Shown in pieces: positions 42,935 through 51,445 of a stretch of 64,000 nucleotides of DNA (its first letter is position 1; each line of letters starts with the position of its first letter). The stretch is taken from positions 18,898 through 82,897 of the forward strand of contig CALVUI010000003.1 of the NCBI GenBank assembly GCA_944363565.1. Direction: 5' to 3'. The notes below the pieces were generated by a model. It was not told where the DNA came from. It did not search any database and was given only the letters and a program-made list of their open reading frames with translations. The position numbers and the translations under genes are program-made. The stretch is from an uncultured Bacilli bacterium. GTDB lineage: Bacteria > Bacillota_I > Bacilli_A > RFN20 > CAG-826.

Positions 42935-44642
42935 AACCAAATTGGCGGCCACCTTGCTGACAGCCATCGCCGGCGTGGCGACCCTTGCTTCCTGCAACCG
43001 CGTCGAAGCCCGTCCCACCGACAGCGAGTACTACAAGTCGATCCTCAACCTCGAGGGCATCGTCAACAACCAGATGAAGGAAATCTACGATGCCGTCGTC
43101 GTGGCCGGGGATACCAATTCCGAAACCGTCCTCAACAACGTCCTCTACCGTTACGCCACCACGATGTTCGGCGAACTCTACGGGGAAAACGGCCTCAAGG
43201 AAGCGGTCAATAACAACGACGAGACCAAGCTCCAGGCCATCGCCGATACCTACGAGATCTACGAAGGCGACGTCGAGCGCGTCAAGTCGATCTACAAGCA
43301 GATCGTCTATCGGATCGAGGAAGTCTTCCTTGGCTACGTCAAGGACACCACCTACCAGACCCGTTCCGTCTTCGAGGAAGAAAAGTTCTACGACCAGCGG
43401 ATCGCCGAGTACTACGACCTCCCCGAGGTCGCTTCCACCGATTTCAACCGGAAGTTGGTCGGCGGTTCCCTCCGCCTGGTCGAAGGGACCCTTGGCTATG
43501 ACGATTCCCTGGTTGGGGAAAACGCCTACTTCGGCGACATCCTCGACCGTTACGAGACCTACATCAAGGTGGCGGTCCTCCCCGACATCTACCGTAACCT
43601 CCTGACCTCGGAATACCTCATCTCCCAGAACTACCGTTCCTTGGGACTCAGCTACGCCCGGAAGGTCGACATCATCAACCTCCCCAACAACAGCGACCCC
43701 AACATGATCAACGCCACCCGGAACCTGATGGATTCCTATTCCACCAACGTCATCAACGCCGGGCTGGACGGGGAAACCTACGGCTTCGAGTTCCTGAGCA
43801 ACCTCTACAAGGGGACCTACGAATTCGCGACCGATACCCGCGGCAGCGCCGCAAGTGACTCCGAGGCCGACAAGCTGGCCCACGAGATCTACAGCGAGGC
43901 CGGCTGGACCGAGGCTACCATCGATAGCGATCCCCTTTCCGCCGACGGCGGGGAGGCCAGCTACTACAAGGAATCCTCCCTCGGGGCCATCTACGAAGAC
44001 TGGAAGCTATTGACCGACAACCGCTTCAGCGACGATGATTCGGTCCGGAGCGAATTCACCGGTTCGGGGGCCTATGCCCCGGAAATCGGGTTCCAAATCC
44101 GTTACCAGGAACTGGTGGCCGCTTCCCACACCACCCACGGCTGGTTCACCAGCTCCGGCATGCCTTCCGATACCGTCCCCAGCGCCATGCAGACCCGCCT
44201 CTTCCGGATGAACGTCGCCAACGAAGTCGACTTCAACCTCAATGAGGACGGAACCGCCTATGAGGACAACCTCAACATGGACTACGGCTGGTACCGCGGC
44301 GGGGACTATTACCTGGTCCCGGCCAACTACGAAGACGGGGACCAGAACCCCTTCGTCGTCACCAACGCCGGCAACTGGTACATCATCAAGGTCGAAGAAG
44401 CGGTCAAGACCGCCAAGCTCTCGGAAACCAACGACCAGAGCTACGACAAGATGCTCAAGCACGAGGATGAACCCCTCTTCCTCGACGAAGTGGCGATGAA
44501 CGTGGCCTATGCCCTAAGTAGCAACGACACCTACGCCAATTCGGCAAAGCAGTACTACGTCGAACAGATGGCCATCTCCTTCCACGACGATGACGTCTAC
44601 GACTACTTCAAGACCACTTTCGGTGGCTTGTTCAACGACTAG
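42924..44642 (+). CDS. lipoprotein, partner of the PrsA-like protein, unknown function
   Basis: 572 residues from ATG 42924 (AGGAGG 11 nt upstream). Signal peptide with lipobox LASC (Cys24). The mature part is acidic, rich in Tyr, Asn and Asp, with alpha-helical stretches (about 40-160) recalling the SurA/PrsA N-domain, but I see no parvulin core. It overlaps the first lipoprotein gene by 11 bases and is followed by a terminator. A role with it in folding exported proteins is inferred from coupling only. Confidence 0.7.
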   Translation: MRNKTKLAATLLTAIAGVATLASCNRVEARPTDSEYYKSILNLEGIVNNQMKEIYDAVVVAGDTNSETVLNNVLYRYATTMFGELYGENGLKEAVNNNDETKLQAIADTYEIYEGDVERVKSIYKQIVYRIEEVFLGYVKDTTYQTRSVFEEEKFYDQRIAEYYDLPEVASTDFNRKLVGGSLRLVEGTLGYDDSLVGENAYFGDILDRYETYIKVAVLPDIYRNLLTSEYLISQNYRSLGLSYARKVDIINLPNNSDPNMINATRNLMDSYSTNVINAGLDGETYGFEFLSNLYKGTYEFATDTRGSAASDSEADKLAHEIYSEAGWTEATIDSDPLSADGGEASYYKESSLGAIYEDWKLLTDNRFSDDDSVRSEFTGSGAYAPEIGFQIRYQELVAASHTTHGWFTSSGMPSDTVPSAMQTRLFRMNVANEVDFNLNEDGTAYEDNLNMDYGWYRGGDYYLVPANYEDGDQNPFVVTNAGNWYIIKVEEAVKTAKLSETNDQSYDKMLKHEDEPLFLDEVAMNVAYALSSNDTYANSAKQYYVEQMAISFHDDDVYDYFKTTFGGLFND

Positions 44643-44664
44643 GTCCAATTAAGCCTTATAATTC

Positions 44665-44690
44665 GGGATGGGAAACACCCATCCCTTTTT
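44665..44690 (+). terminator. Rho-independent terminator after the lipoprotein pair
   Basis: GGGATGGG / CCCATCCC with a 5-nt loop, then T5. A TATAAT at 44657-44662 lies just before it, so the hairpin may also form the first bases of a hit transcript. Confidence 0.88.
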
Positions 44691-44703
44691 GCTAGGAGGA
44701 AGC

Positions 44704-45114
44704 ATGAAAGACATATTCTGTTCCATCATCGCCGGCGAGATCCCGGCGACCCGGGTCTACGAAGACGACGACGTCTTGGCCATCCTTGATATCAGCCAGG
44801 TCACCAAGGGCCATACCTTGGTCATGCCCAAGGCCCATTACGCTTCGATCCTCGATACCCCCAAGGAGACCCTCCACAAGGTCTACGACGTGGCCCAAAG
44901 GATCGCCCAGGCCATGGAAAGCGTCCTCGGGGCCAAGGGCGTCAACATACTTACCAACGCCGGGGAACTGGCCGGCCAGACCGTCCCCCACTTCCACGTC
45001 CACGTCATCCCCCGTTACGTCGGGGGCGAAGGCGGCTTCCAGATCACCATGAAGAGTAGGGAGAACCAGGAAGACCTCCCCCTGCTCGCCCATACGATCA
45101 AGGAAGGTTTATAA
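44704..45114 (+). CDS. hit: HIT family nucleotide-binding protein
   Basis: 136-residue HIT protein, a purine-nucleoside phosphoramidase/hydrolase family member. The N-terminal IFCSIIAGEIPATRVYED and the histidine triad HFHVHVIPRY (H-x-H-x-H form near residue 98) are clear. ATG 44704 sits after TAGGAGG with short spacing; the upstream in-frame ATG is inside the terminator hairpin. In Bacillus the homologue is near prsA and yhaM as here. Physiological substrate unknown. Confidence 0.95.
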   Translation: MKDIFCSIIAGEIPATRVYEDDDVLAILDISQVTKGHTLVMPKAHYASILDTPKETLHKVYDVAQRIAQAMESVLGAKGVNILTNAGELAGQTVPHFHVHVIPRYVGGEGGFQITMKSRENQEDLPLLAHTIKEGL

Positions 45115-45149
45115 CCTCTTTGGCATAGCCAAAGGCCAATTGTAAATCG

Positions 45150-45180
45150 GGGAGGTTTTGACAAAGTCCTCCCTCTTTTT
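45150..45180 (+). terminator. Rho-independent terminator after hit
   Basis: GGGAGG / CCTCCC stem (inner TTT/AAA can extend it) followed by TCTTTTTT. Its loop contains the -35 of the next RNA gene. Confidence 0.75.
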
Positions 45181-45186
45181 TATATT
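45158..45186 (+). promoter_or_regulatory. strong promoter of the small RNA gene
   Basis: Consensus TTGACA (45158-45163), exactly 17 nt, TATATT (45181-45186). It is the best -35/-10 pair I found in the window. Confidence 0.8.
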
Positions 45187-45192
45187 GCGGGT

Positions 45193-45324
45193 GTAGAAAA
45201 CGTCCATTCCCAAATCGCGACGAGTCATTGCGAAAAAAGTAAAACCAAATTACTGACCAAAAGGGAGATGGACGTCTGAAGGCCATTAAGGAATAGCCGA
45301 ACGTTCCCGAGATGGCCTTTTTTC
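45193..45324 (+). ncRNA. structured small RNA, family not recognised
   Basis: About 132 nt without a plausible ORF, between hit and the convergent yhaM. It has a strong promoter, a long closing stem (ACGTCCATTCCC at 45200-45211 with GGGAGATGGACGT at 45263-45275, one bulge) holding two inner hairpins (TCGC/GCGA and AGTAA/TTACT), and a terminator (AAGGCCAT/ATGGCCTT with an inner GGAA/TTCC, then T6). It lacks the conserved loops of SRP RNA, tmRNA, T-boxes and the common riboswitches, and no gene follows on this strand. A trans-acting regulator or 6S-like RNA is possible. Confidence 0.6.
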
Positions 45325-45328
45325 TTAC

Positions 45329-46258
45329 TTACTTATGCTTATAGAAATAGCTCTCGTCCATGGCCATGATCCGTTGGGACCACTCGCCGGTCTTGAGGCC
45401 TTCGAGGGCCTTGGAGATGATGTCCATCTTGGCGTCGAAGTCATCGATCATCGAAAGGGCGAAGGCTTCCCGGATTTCCGGGCGGACGGCCGCCCCGAAC
45501 TCCGGCTTGCCGTGGTGGCTTAAAACCATATGTCTTAGCAGGGTAACCTTTTCGTCCTTGAGGCCGAGCTCGTCGATCTTTTCGGCGAGAAGGGCATCGC
45601 CGATGGCGATATGGCCGAGTAAACGCCCAGATAGGGTGTATTTGGTGGCCACGGGTCCACTTAACTCGATGGTCTTGCCTAAATCATGGAGGATGCAGCC
45701 GGCCACCAAGAGATCGCGGTCGAGGTCGTCATAGAGGCGGCAGATCTCTTCCGCGAGGTCCGCCATCCTTAGGGAATGGTACATGAGGCCTCCGAGGCAA
45801 TTGTGGTGGTTCTTGACCGCGGCCGGATAGGAAACATAGGCCTTGCGGTGGTCGGCGATGATCCCGGTCACCAGTTTCTTGAGGTCCCCTTCCTTGAAGG
45901 AAGAAAGGAGTTCGTCGAGATGCTTTTCGAGGAGCTTGGGATCGACGGGACAGGGTAAGGCAAAACGATAGACGTCGATGAGGCTTTGGTCGAGTTCCCT
46001 GACCGAAAGGATCTTGAATTGGAGGGCGCCCTTGTAGTCGAGGACGTCACCGGAGATGGAGACGACGTTGCCCCCCGCCAAAATCCTCTCGTCGTCTTGT
46101 TCGACGTCCCACTTCTTCGCGGGGATGGTTCCGCTGGAATCCTGGAGGATGAGGTTCAGATAGGGGCGACCGGCATTGGAACTGCACCGGTTCATGGACG
46201 CGACCAAAAACTGGCCGTCGATCCGATCGCCATCTAGGAAATCAGCAATTAGTTTCAT
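45329..46258 (-). CDS. yhaM: 3'-5' exoribonuclease YhaM
   Basis: 309 residues. N-terminal OB-fold (about 10-100; GRPYLNLILQDSSGTIPAKKWD) and a C-terminal HD domain with HNCLGGLMYHSLRMADLAEEI near 155 and HDLGKTIELSG near 195, the YhaM pattern. It degrades RNA 3' ends in Firmicutes. The start overlaps recX by 17 bases. It closes the phosphoesterase-flippase-glycosyltransferase-recX-yhaM run; no minus-strand terminator is seen before the convergent small RNA. Confidence 0.95.
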   Translation of the reverse strand: MKLIADFLDGDRIDGQFLVASMNRCSSNAGRPYLNLILQDSSGTIPAKKWDVEQDDERILAGGNVVSISGDVLDYKGALQFKILSVRELDQSLIDVYRFALPCPVDPKLLEKHLDELLSSFKEGDLKKLVTGIIADHRKAYVSYPAAVKNHHNCLGGLMYHSLRMADLAEEICRLYDDLDRDLLVAGCILHDLGKTIELSGPVATKYTLSGRLLGHIAIGDALLAEKIDELGLKDEKVTLLRHMVLSHHGKPEFGAAVRPEIREAFALSMIDDFDAKMDIISKALEGLKTGEWSQRIMAMDESYFYKHK

Positions 46259-47033
46259 CGTTACTATCCTCCAAGGCCCTCGCTATGTCGTCGGGGTCAT
46301 AGCCCATGGCCATCAATCTTGCGTAGGCCTTTTCTCTCAAAGCCCTTTGATTATACCCTTCCCTCTCTTTTTCCATGAGGGTTTTTAAGGCCAGGCGGCA
46401 CATTTTCCTCTCCTTTTCCTCTTGCTCCGGAGTGTTACTTATCTCCTTTACCAAGGAAGCGAAATCCTCATTGGAATAGCCGCGTCTTAGCAAAAAGGCT
46501 GTGATCTTTTCCTTCCTCTTTCTTAGGGGTACGTCCGCGTATTTGCTAAGAAGCCGTTGAAACAAGTTCCCGAGGACCTCTTCATCGGTCTCCACTTCCC
46601 TTTTCTTCAGTCCCTTGAGGTAGAGCTTTTCTTGGATATACCTCTCCCCGTAACCCCTTTGGGTATAACTATCGACCAGATAGCCTCCGAGGGCTTCCTC
46701 GTCGATCAAGCCTTCTCTTACCAGTTCTTCGGAAATCGAAGCGGCGTCGGCATAGCCGCTTCCCTTTCTAAGGAGGGCGTCCCTCACTTCCTTTTGGCTC
46801 TTGAGCCCTTTGAGGGCGTAGGCGGTCGCGTAATCGCGTTCCTTTTGGCGTTTGGCCCGTTTGGTCAGTTCCTTCTTTTCCTTGGCCGTCAGTTCCTTTC
46901 CGACGTAGAGGAAGTAGTCGCTATAGAGGTCGGGGGACAATAACAAAGAAGATCCATCCTGGAAATAGACTTCGACCTTGTTCTTTTTGATTTTGACGTC
47001 TCTTATGACGTCACCAGTGTTTGCGGATGGCAC
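46242..47033 (-). CDS. recX: regulatory protein RecX
   Basis: 263 residues from GTG 47033, with GGAGG 9 nt upstream. It modulates RecA. The long Gram-positive form with repeated three-helix RecX modules is visible: YALKGLKSQKEVRDALLRKG, EELVREGLIDEEALGGYLVDSYTQRGYGERYIQEKLYLKG and AFLLRRGYSNEDFASLV, then a further module ending MAMGYDPDDIARALED. An in-frame ATG at 47063 is also possible but reads deeper into the glycosyltransferase gene (23-base overlap already). recA is 34 kb away. Confidence 0.9.
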   Translation of the reverse strand: MPSANTGDVIRDVKIKKNKVEVYFQDGSSLLLSPDLYSDYFLYVGKELTAKEKKELTKRAKRQKERDYATAYALKGLKSQKEVRDALLRKGSGYADAASISEELVREGLIDEEALGGYLVDSYTQRGYGERYIQEKLYLKGLKKREVETDEEVLGNLFQRLLSKYADVPLRKRKEKITAFLLRRGYSNEDFASLVKEISNTPEQEEKERKMCRLALKTLMEKEREGYNQRALREKAYARLMAMGYDPDDIARALEDSNDETNC

Positions 47034-48186
47034 GTCCGTATACCTCCATGATCGACTCGGCAAAGCGGTCGAGGCTATAGGGGGCCAAAGAGGACAGGGC
47101 CTTTTCCTTTACCCCATCCAATATAGGCGTCGGAAGGGCCAATAGTCCCTCCAACTTCTGAGAAAAATCAAATTCGTCTTGGAAGAAGAAGCCGGATTCC
47201 CCATCGCTGATGGTGGTGGCGAGGGCCTGGTCGTAACGGATGAACAAAACCAGGTGGGCCGCCATCGCTTCCATGAAGGTCAGACCCTGGGTCTCGGTCA
47301 CCGAGGCCGAAAGGAAGAAGTCCCCAAGGGCGTAGTACAAGGGCACCCGGTCGGGCTTGACCGGGCCGGCAAAGCCGACCGATCCCTCAAGACCCAATTC
47401 CTTGGCCAGGCTTTTGAGGCTATCGAGTTCGGGCCCCCCGCCGACGATCAGGAAGTAGGTCGGGTTGTCCTTATGCTCATCTACATAATTGGCATAGCCC
47501 CTGAGCAAAACGTCGATCGACTTTTCTTTCGCAATGCGTCCCAAGGACAAAAGAATCTTCTTGTTGCTAGGCAAACCGAGCTCTTCCCTGATCCGCTTAA
47601 CCTCCGACATATCGACGTTTTGCGGGGAAAAGGCCGAAAAGTCGATCCCGGTCGGGACGACCGAGATGTACTTGTCGACCCCGATCGAACGCATGTACTC
47701 CTTGGTCTTGTAGGAAGGGGTCACCAGTTCGTCGGCCCTTCTGGAGAGGAAGCGGAAATAGACCCGGACCGCATTCTTGGCGAAGCGGTCGAAGTGGCCC
47801 TTGGTGGCGTAGTAGGTGTAGTCCTCATAGGCCGTGTGGAAGGTCGTGACCGAGGGGACGTCGAGGGTCGACGATACGATATAGCCGAACTGCCCGATCC
47901 CGGCGTCGTGCTGGATGTGGCAGACGTCGGGCTTGAAGGCCTTGATGATCTCCATGGCCTTCGGGGAATAGAAGGAAGCGGCCCGGTAGCCGTAAAGCTT
48001 CTTCATCTCAATACCAGGGACCCGGATGATGTGGTCGATGTAACTGAACTGGTTGGAGAAGGGATTGGTGGTGACGGTGATGACGTCCTGTCCATGGGCC
48101 ACCAGGGTGTCCATGAGGTTCTTGCAGGAGGTGGCGACCCCGTTGATCTCCGGCGGGAAGGTATCGGAAAAGATGACGATCCTCAC
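47011..48186 (-). CDS. GT4 family glycosyltransferase, diacylglycerol glucosyltransferase-like
   Basis: 391 residues, GT-B fold. N-terminal MRIVIFSDTFPPEINGVATS with the glycine loop, THF(H)TAYEDY region, VPTGID, and the EX7E motif as ETQGLTFMEAM near residue 300. Closest in feel to 1,2-diacylglycerol 3-alpha-glucosyltransferases and UDP-sugar lipid transferases of Acholeplasma and streptococci. It overlaps a flippase-like gene by 4 bases, so a glycolipid or lipoteichoic-acid anchor pathway at the inner membrane face is likely. Donor and acceptor cannot be fixed from sequence. Confidence 0.85.
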   Translation of the reverse strand: MRIVIFSDTFPPEINGVATSCKNLMDTLVAHGQDVITVTTNPFSNQFSYIDHIIRVPGIEMKKLYGYRAASFYSPKAMEIIKAFKPDVCHIQHDAGIGQFGYIVSSTLDVPSVTTFHTAYEDYTYYATKGHFDRFAKNAVRVYFRFLSRRADELVTPSYKTKEYMRSIGVDKYISVVPTGIDFSAFSPQNVDMSEVKRIREELGLPSNKKILLSLGRIAKEKSIDVLLRGYANYVDEHKDNPTYFLIVGGGPELDSLKSLAKELGLEGSVGFAGPVKPDRVPLYYALGDFFLSASVTETQGLTFMEAMAAHLVLFIRYDQALATTISDGESGFFFQDEFDFSQKLEGLLALPTPILDGVKEKALSSLAPYSLDRFAESIMEVYGRAIRKHW

Positions 48187-49499
48187 TGCTTCCCCTCCTT
48201 GTCCCCGACATCATCATTAAGAAGGTAATGCCCATAGGCATCGCCGGTATAGGTCATGTTGTCGCTTTGTTCCATCGAACGGACGATGGATTTCCGACTG
48301 AGCTGTCTGGTCTGGTAAAGGGTCTCGACCTGCTTCTTCCTTTCGACATAGGTCTCGAGCTGGAGGTTGACGAAGGTCTGGCGGTTGGCATAACGGAAGG
48401 AGGTGGTCCCCTTGCCACGGTAGAAGGCGACGACGATGCCGGAAGTCACCAAGACCACGTGGTAGGTGGCGAAGCGCCAAAGGATCTGACAAGCCGGAAT
48501 GGCCGCCGAATTGGTAGCGCTGTAATAGTCCCGGAAGACGTAGACGAAGAAGAGTTCGCTGACCCCGGCCGTACCCGGGGTCGGGATGAGGCCGGTCACC
48601 ATTTGGTGGAAGGCACTCAGGAATGAGGCATCGAAGAAGGCCATGACCCCGTTACTATCCTGAGGCATGACGTCAAGGGCCAAGCCGCAGAAGTAAGGCA
48701 GGGAGAAGCGGATGAAGAAGTTGATGATGAAAAGGAGGAAGACGAGGACGGTGACCGGGATGTTGGCCAAAAGCCGCCTTAGTTCGATCTTGAAGTTTTC
48801 GACCTGGACCCGGAGGGATTCCCTCGTCCTTTCGGGATTCTTGAGGATCTTCATCTTGCCCAGAAGACCGACGCAGGTGACGGTGATGAAGTTATGGAAG
48901 TGATGGGAATTGCTCATTAAGAAGATGAGGCCGGTGACCCCGATGTTGACCAAAAAGCCAAGCACGATAAGGGGGACCATCGTGAATTCGAAGTCGAAGA
49001 TATTGACGGTCAGTCCCGCGACCGTGTTCCACTCCACCGCGATGGCGATGACGTCGAAGACGATGAGGGCCACCTGGTAGATGATGAGCCACATGACCAT
49101 GATCGAGGCGGCGTTGGAGGTTGAGATCCCTTGCTTTCTCAAACAATAGACCTGCATGACCTGCTCGCCGGAAGCGGCCGGGGTCACGCAGTTGTAAAAG
49201 GCCCCGACCGCCATGACGGCAGAGGCCCTCCCATAACCGTATTGTCTGGTATACAAACGGCAGAAAATCAAAATGACCAGGGAATCGATCGCATAGGAAA
49301 GTAAGACCAAGCCGAAGATCAGTAGGAGCCACCAGGGGTCGGCACCCGTGAGGGCGGCGATGACGTTATCGAAATCGTTGTAGAGGGCAGCGAATAAGGA
49401 AATCGCCGTCAGGCCCAAGACCAAGACGATGTAGATGACGAACTTGAGGACGCTTCTGTCCTTCTTTTCCTTTTTGTTTTCGGTGAGGGTCTCTTCCAT
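48183..49499 (-). CDS. flippase-like membrane protein (LPG synthase TM / UPF0104 family)
   Basis: 438 residues with about 8 hydrophobic segments and the family pattern AFYNCVTPAASGEQVMQVYCLRKQG near residue 100 and TGLIPTPGTAGVSELFFVYVF near 300. This is the membrane part of MprF-like proteins without the catalytic C-terminal domain. The last ~75 residues are cytoplasmic and basic. Coupled by 4-base overlap to the glycosyltransferase and 2 nt from the phosphoesterase, so it may flip the lipid made next door. That is inference from position. Confidence 0.85.
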   Translation of the reverse strand: MEETLTENKKEKKDRSVLKFVIYIVLVLGLTAISLFAALYNDFDNVIAALTGADPWWLLLIFGLVLLSYAIDSLVILIFCRLYTRQYGYGRASAVMAVGAFYNCVTPAASGEQVMQVYCLRKQGISTSNAASIMVMWLIIYQVALIVFDVIAIAVEWNTVAGLTVNIFDFEFTMVPLIVLGFLVNIGVTGLIFLMSNSHHFHNFITVTCVGLLGKMKILKNPERTRESLRVQVENFKIELRRLLANIPVTVLVFLLFIINFFIRFSLPYFCGLALDVMPQDSNGVMAFFDASFLSAFHQMVTGLIPTPGTAGVSELFFVYVFRDYYSATNSAAIPACQILWRFATYHVVLVTSGIVVAFYRGKGTTSFRYANRQTFVNLQLETYVERKKQVETLYQTRQLSRKSIVRSMEQSDNMTYTGDAYGHYLLNDDVGDKEGKQ

Positions 49500-49501
49500 C
49501 T

Positions 49502-50329
49502 TCAGCTCTCTAGTTGGATGAGGGGGAACTCATTGGTTTGCATGAAACGCAGGGGCAAGTAGTAGGAAGTCCCGGCCCCGGCGGTCACGACGTGGGCGAA
49601 GTCCTTCCGGGTATAAAGTCCATGGAAAACGCCGCTATGGGAGAAGAGGGCGAGGTCCCCGATCTGGCCCTGGCCCCCGTGGGTATGGCCACTAAGAGCC
49701 AAATCAAAACCATAGGAGGACATTAGCCCGGAGAAGTTCGGCTGATGGCAGAGGACGATGTTGTAGTCCTCTTCATCGAAGGTCCCATGAAGGTCCTTGA
49801 GTTCTTGTTCGACGAGCCTGTAAGCATCGACAAATGGATTGAGGGAAGGGTCGGCCACCCCGCTCAAGGTATAACCGGGAGCGAGTTCCACCGTCTTCCC
49901 TTCGACGTCGATGGCATCCTGGCCTTCCATGTAGGAACGGAATTCCTCGACTCTCGCCTTCGATAGGTCCCCTTCGTGGTTTCCGAAGACGAAGTAGGCG
50001 GGGATCGATAATTCCCGGGCCTTGTTTAGCAAGGGATCCAGGAAGGAAAAATCGGTGGTGTGGCTATCGATCATATCGCCGCTGAAGAAGAGGAAGTCGG
50101 GATCGTGTTCTTCAAGGGCGGCGCTGAGGCTATTCCCATCGGCATACTTGTCCGGATGGTTATGGATATCCCCGGCCAGCATGAAGGAAATCGGAGTCTG
50201 GCCACTACTGAGTTCATAGACCGGGACGGTCAAGGCGTCCTGGTAGGAAAGGGCGACCCCGAGGACCACGGTGGCTAGGAGGGCCACCATGAGGCTCAGG
50301 CTAAGGAGTACTTTCCGGAGGAGCAGCAT
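49502..50329 (-). CDS. membrane-anchored calcineurin-like metallophosphoesterase
   Basis: 275 residues. An N-terminal membrane anchor (LLSLSLMVALLATVVLGVAL) places the enzyme outside the membrane. Metal motifs in order: GDIHNH, FSGDMID, FGNHE, LCHQPNF and GHTHGGQ, the set of YkuE-type phosphoesterases. First gene of the five-gene envelope/recombination run. TAAGAT lies 7 nt before the ATG with no Shine-Dalgarno. Substrate unknown; lipid phosphates are possible given the neighbours. Confidence 0.9.
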   Translation of the reverse strand: MLLLRKVLLSLSLMVALLATVVLGVALSYQDALTVPVYELSSGQTPISFMLAGDIHNHPDKYADGNSLSAALEEHDPDFLFFSGDMIDSHTTDFSFLDPLLNKARELSIPAYFVFGNHEGDLSKARVEEFRSYMEGQDAIDVEGKTVELAPGYTLSGVADPSLNPFVDAYRLVEQELKDLHGTFDEEDYNIVLCHQPNFSGLMSSYGFDLALSGHTHGGQGQIGDLALFSHSGVFHGLYTRKDFAHVVTAGAGTSYYLPLRFMQTNEFPLIQLES

Positions 50330-50336
50330 CTTCGAT

Positions 50337-50342
50337 ATCTTA
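50337..50342 (-). promoter_or_regulatory. -10 element, leaderless promoter of the phosphoesterase operon
   Basis: TAAGAT on the minus strand, 7 nt before the ATG, directly downstream of the preceding lipoprotein terminator. No ribosome-binding site in between. Confidence 0.5.
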
Positions 50343-50363
50343 AACCATCAAGAGGGATAAAAG

Positions 50364-50388
50364 CAAAAAAGAGCCCACAAGGGCTCTT
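50364..50388 (-). terminator. Rho-independent terminator after the sensor lipoprotein
   Basis: Perfect stem AGAGCCC / GGGCTCT with a 4-nt loop, followed by T6 on the minus strand. Confidence 0.93.
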
Positions 50389-50402
50389 GATTTGCCGAGG
50401 GT

Positions 50403-51317
50403 TTAGGCCACGAGGACGTAGGTGGCGTTTCCGGTCGCTTGGTCGATGGTCTTCTCGTAGAGGTAGGTGGTCTTGTTCCGGCCTTCTTCGACCTTGGCCC
50501 GGATGAAGGTCCTTCCTTCCCTCACGAAGAGATCGAATTTAAGTTCGACGTTGACCATGTTGGCCCGGTCGCGGATCTCGAGGTCGACTTCGTTGTCTTC
50601 GACTTCCAAGGAATAGTCCAAGGTTTTGCGGCCATTTTCGACGACGGTGTACTCGAATTCGCTTTCACCGAGTTCTTTTTCCTGCTTGACTTCGATGTAG
50701 GAATTTTCCCCGAGGATGTAACGGAACTCGACTTCGAACTCATCGTTTTCCAGTTCCTTCATGCCGCGCATCGGGTATTCGTTCTCCCCGACCACGACGA
50801 TGCCTTCGATGAAGCTTTCCTGTTCCTGGTCGTCCTTTTCGTGACGGTCGTCCCAGTCGTCGTCATCGTCATCGTCCTTGTCTTCGATGATGGTCTCGTT
50901 GAAGTGCATTTCGAAGGTGTTGCTCTGGAGGGTGATGTCCTTGTAGGTGATGGTGAGCATCGAGGTGTAGCCTTCGCGGTTGCTTTGCCCCGCGACCGAA
51001 TCGGCGAGGATCTCATCGCCGAGCAAGGCGGCTTCGACAGTCGGGAGATATTCCTTGATGGTTTCGGAGACGGCCGGGGTTTCGGCCTGGGCTTTCCTGG
51101 CCTGGAGGGCCGGGGCCGGGGAACTGTCCCCGAGGTAGTCGAGGAGGCCGATCGAGGTGGCGGCCTCGAAGGCGTAGAGGTTGTGGGTCCCTTTGGTGGT
51201 GGTGGGATCGGTGGTGATCGGATCCTGGCTGGTGGTGGTTCCGGTCGGGGTGAGGTTGCAGGAGGCGAGGAGGCCGACTCCGGCGGAGATGATGGTTAGG
51301 AGGGGTAGTTTTTTCAT
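50403..51317 (-). CDS. lipoprotein sharing the outer domain of the adjacent anti-sigma factor
   Basis: 304 residues, lipobox LASC (Cys20), a Thr-rich linker (to about 42), then a domain similar over its whole length to the extracellular part of the anti-sigma protein. Matches: NLYAFEAATSIGLLDYLGD with the other's AFGVLSGSNFLSALEGE; FEMHFNETI, GENEYPMRG, SEFEYTVVENGRKTL with VFHYAETL, GQKYEVIG, SYGYDYYENGRPVL. A run of seven Asp near 148-154 marks a loop that is only DQDDEEQE in the paralogue. Its promoter matches that of the sigma operon. Ligand unknown; a co-sensor or decoy role is inference. Confidence 0.75.
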   Translation of the reverse strand: MKKLPLLTIISAGVGLLASCNLTPTGTTTSQDPITTDPTTTKGTHNLYAFEAATSIGLLDYLGDSSPAPALQARKAQAETPAVSETIKEYLPTVEAALLGDEILADSVAGQSNREGYTSMLTITYKDITLQSNTFEMHFNETIIEDKDDDDDDDWDDRHEKDDQEQESFIEGIVVVGENEYPMRGMKELENDEFEVEFRYILGENSYIEVKQEKELGESEFEYTVVENGRKTLDYSLEVEDNEVDLEIRDRANMVNVELKFDLFVREGRTFIRAKVEEGRNKTTYLYEKTIDQATGNATYVLVA

Positions 51318-51342
51318 GGTTTTTGTTTTCCTTTCACACCAC

Positions 51343-51372
51343 TAACGGGGAGGTAGGGTGATTTGTTGGAAA
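51343..51372 (-). promoter_or_regulatory. ECF-type promoter of the lipoprotein gene
   Basis: Minus strand TTTCCAACAAA (51362-51372), then 17 nt after CCAACA, then GTTA (51343-51346). Same motif and spacing occur before the sigma gene. An AAC core in the -35 is typical for ECF promoters. Confidence 0.7.
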
Positions 51373-51399
51373 AATTTGTGACTTTTTGCAAAAAGTAGG

Positions 51400-51426
51400 A
51401 AAAAGGCCCGGGATTTCCGGACCTTT
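51400..51426 (-). terminator. Rho-independent terminator after the anti-sigma gene
   Basis: Minus-strand AAAGGTCCGG / CCGGGCCTTT (one G-U pair) with an AAATC loop, then TTC. It isolates the sigma operon from the lipoprotein promoter. Confidence 0.85.
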
Positions 51427-51445
51427 CTCTTATTTATATATGTAT

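Noticed and set aside
41726..43018. 430-codon minus-strand frame opposite the first lipoprotein
   Set aside because: Gly/Val/Asp-rich mirror of the lipoprotein gene, with no motif and no promoter.
45098..45286. 62-codon minus-strand ORF between hit and yhaM
   Set aside because: It overlaps the hit 3' end, a terminator and the small RNA, has no ribosome-binding site and no protein-like pattern.
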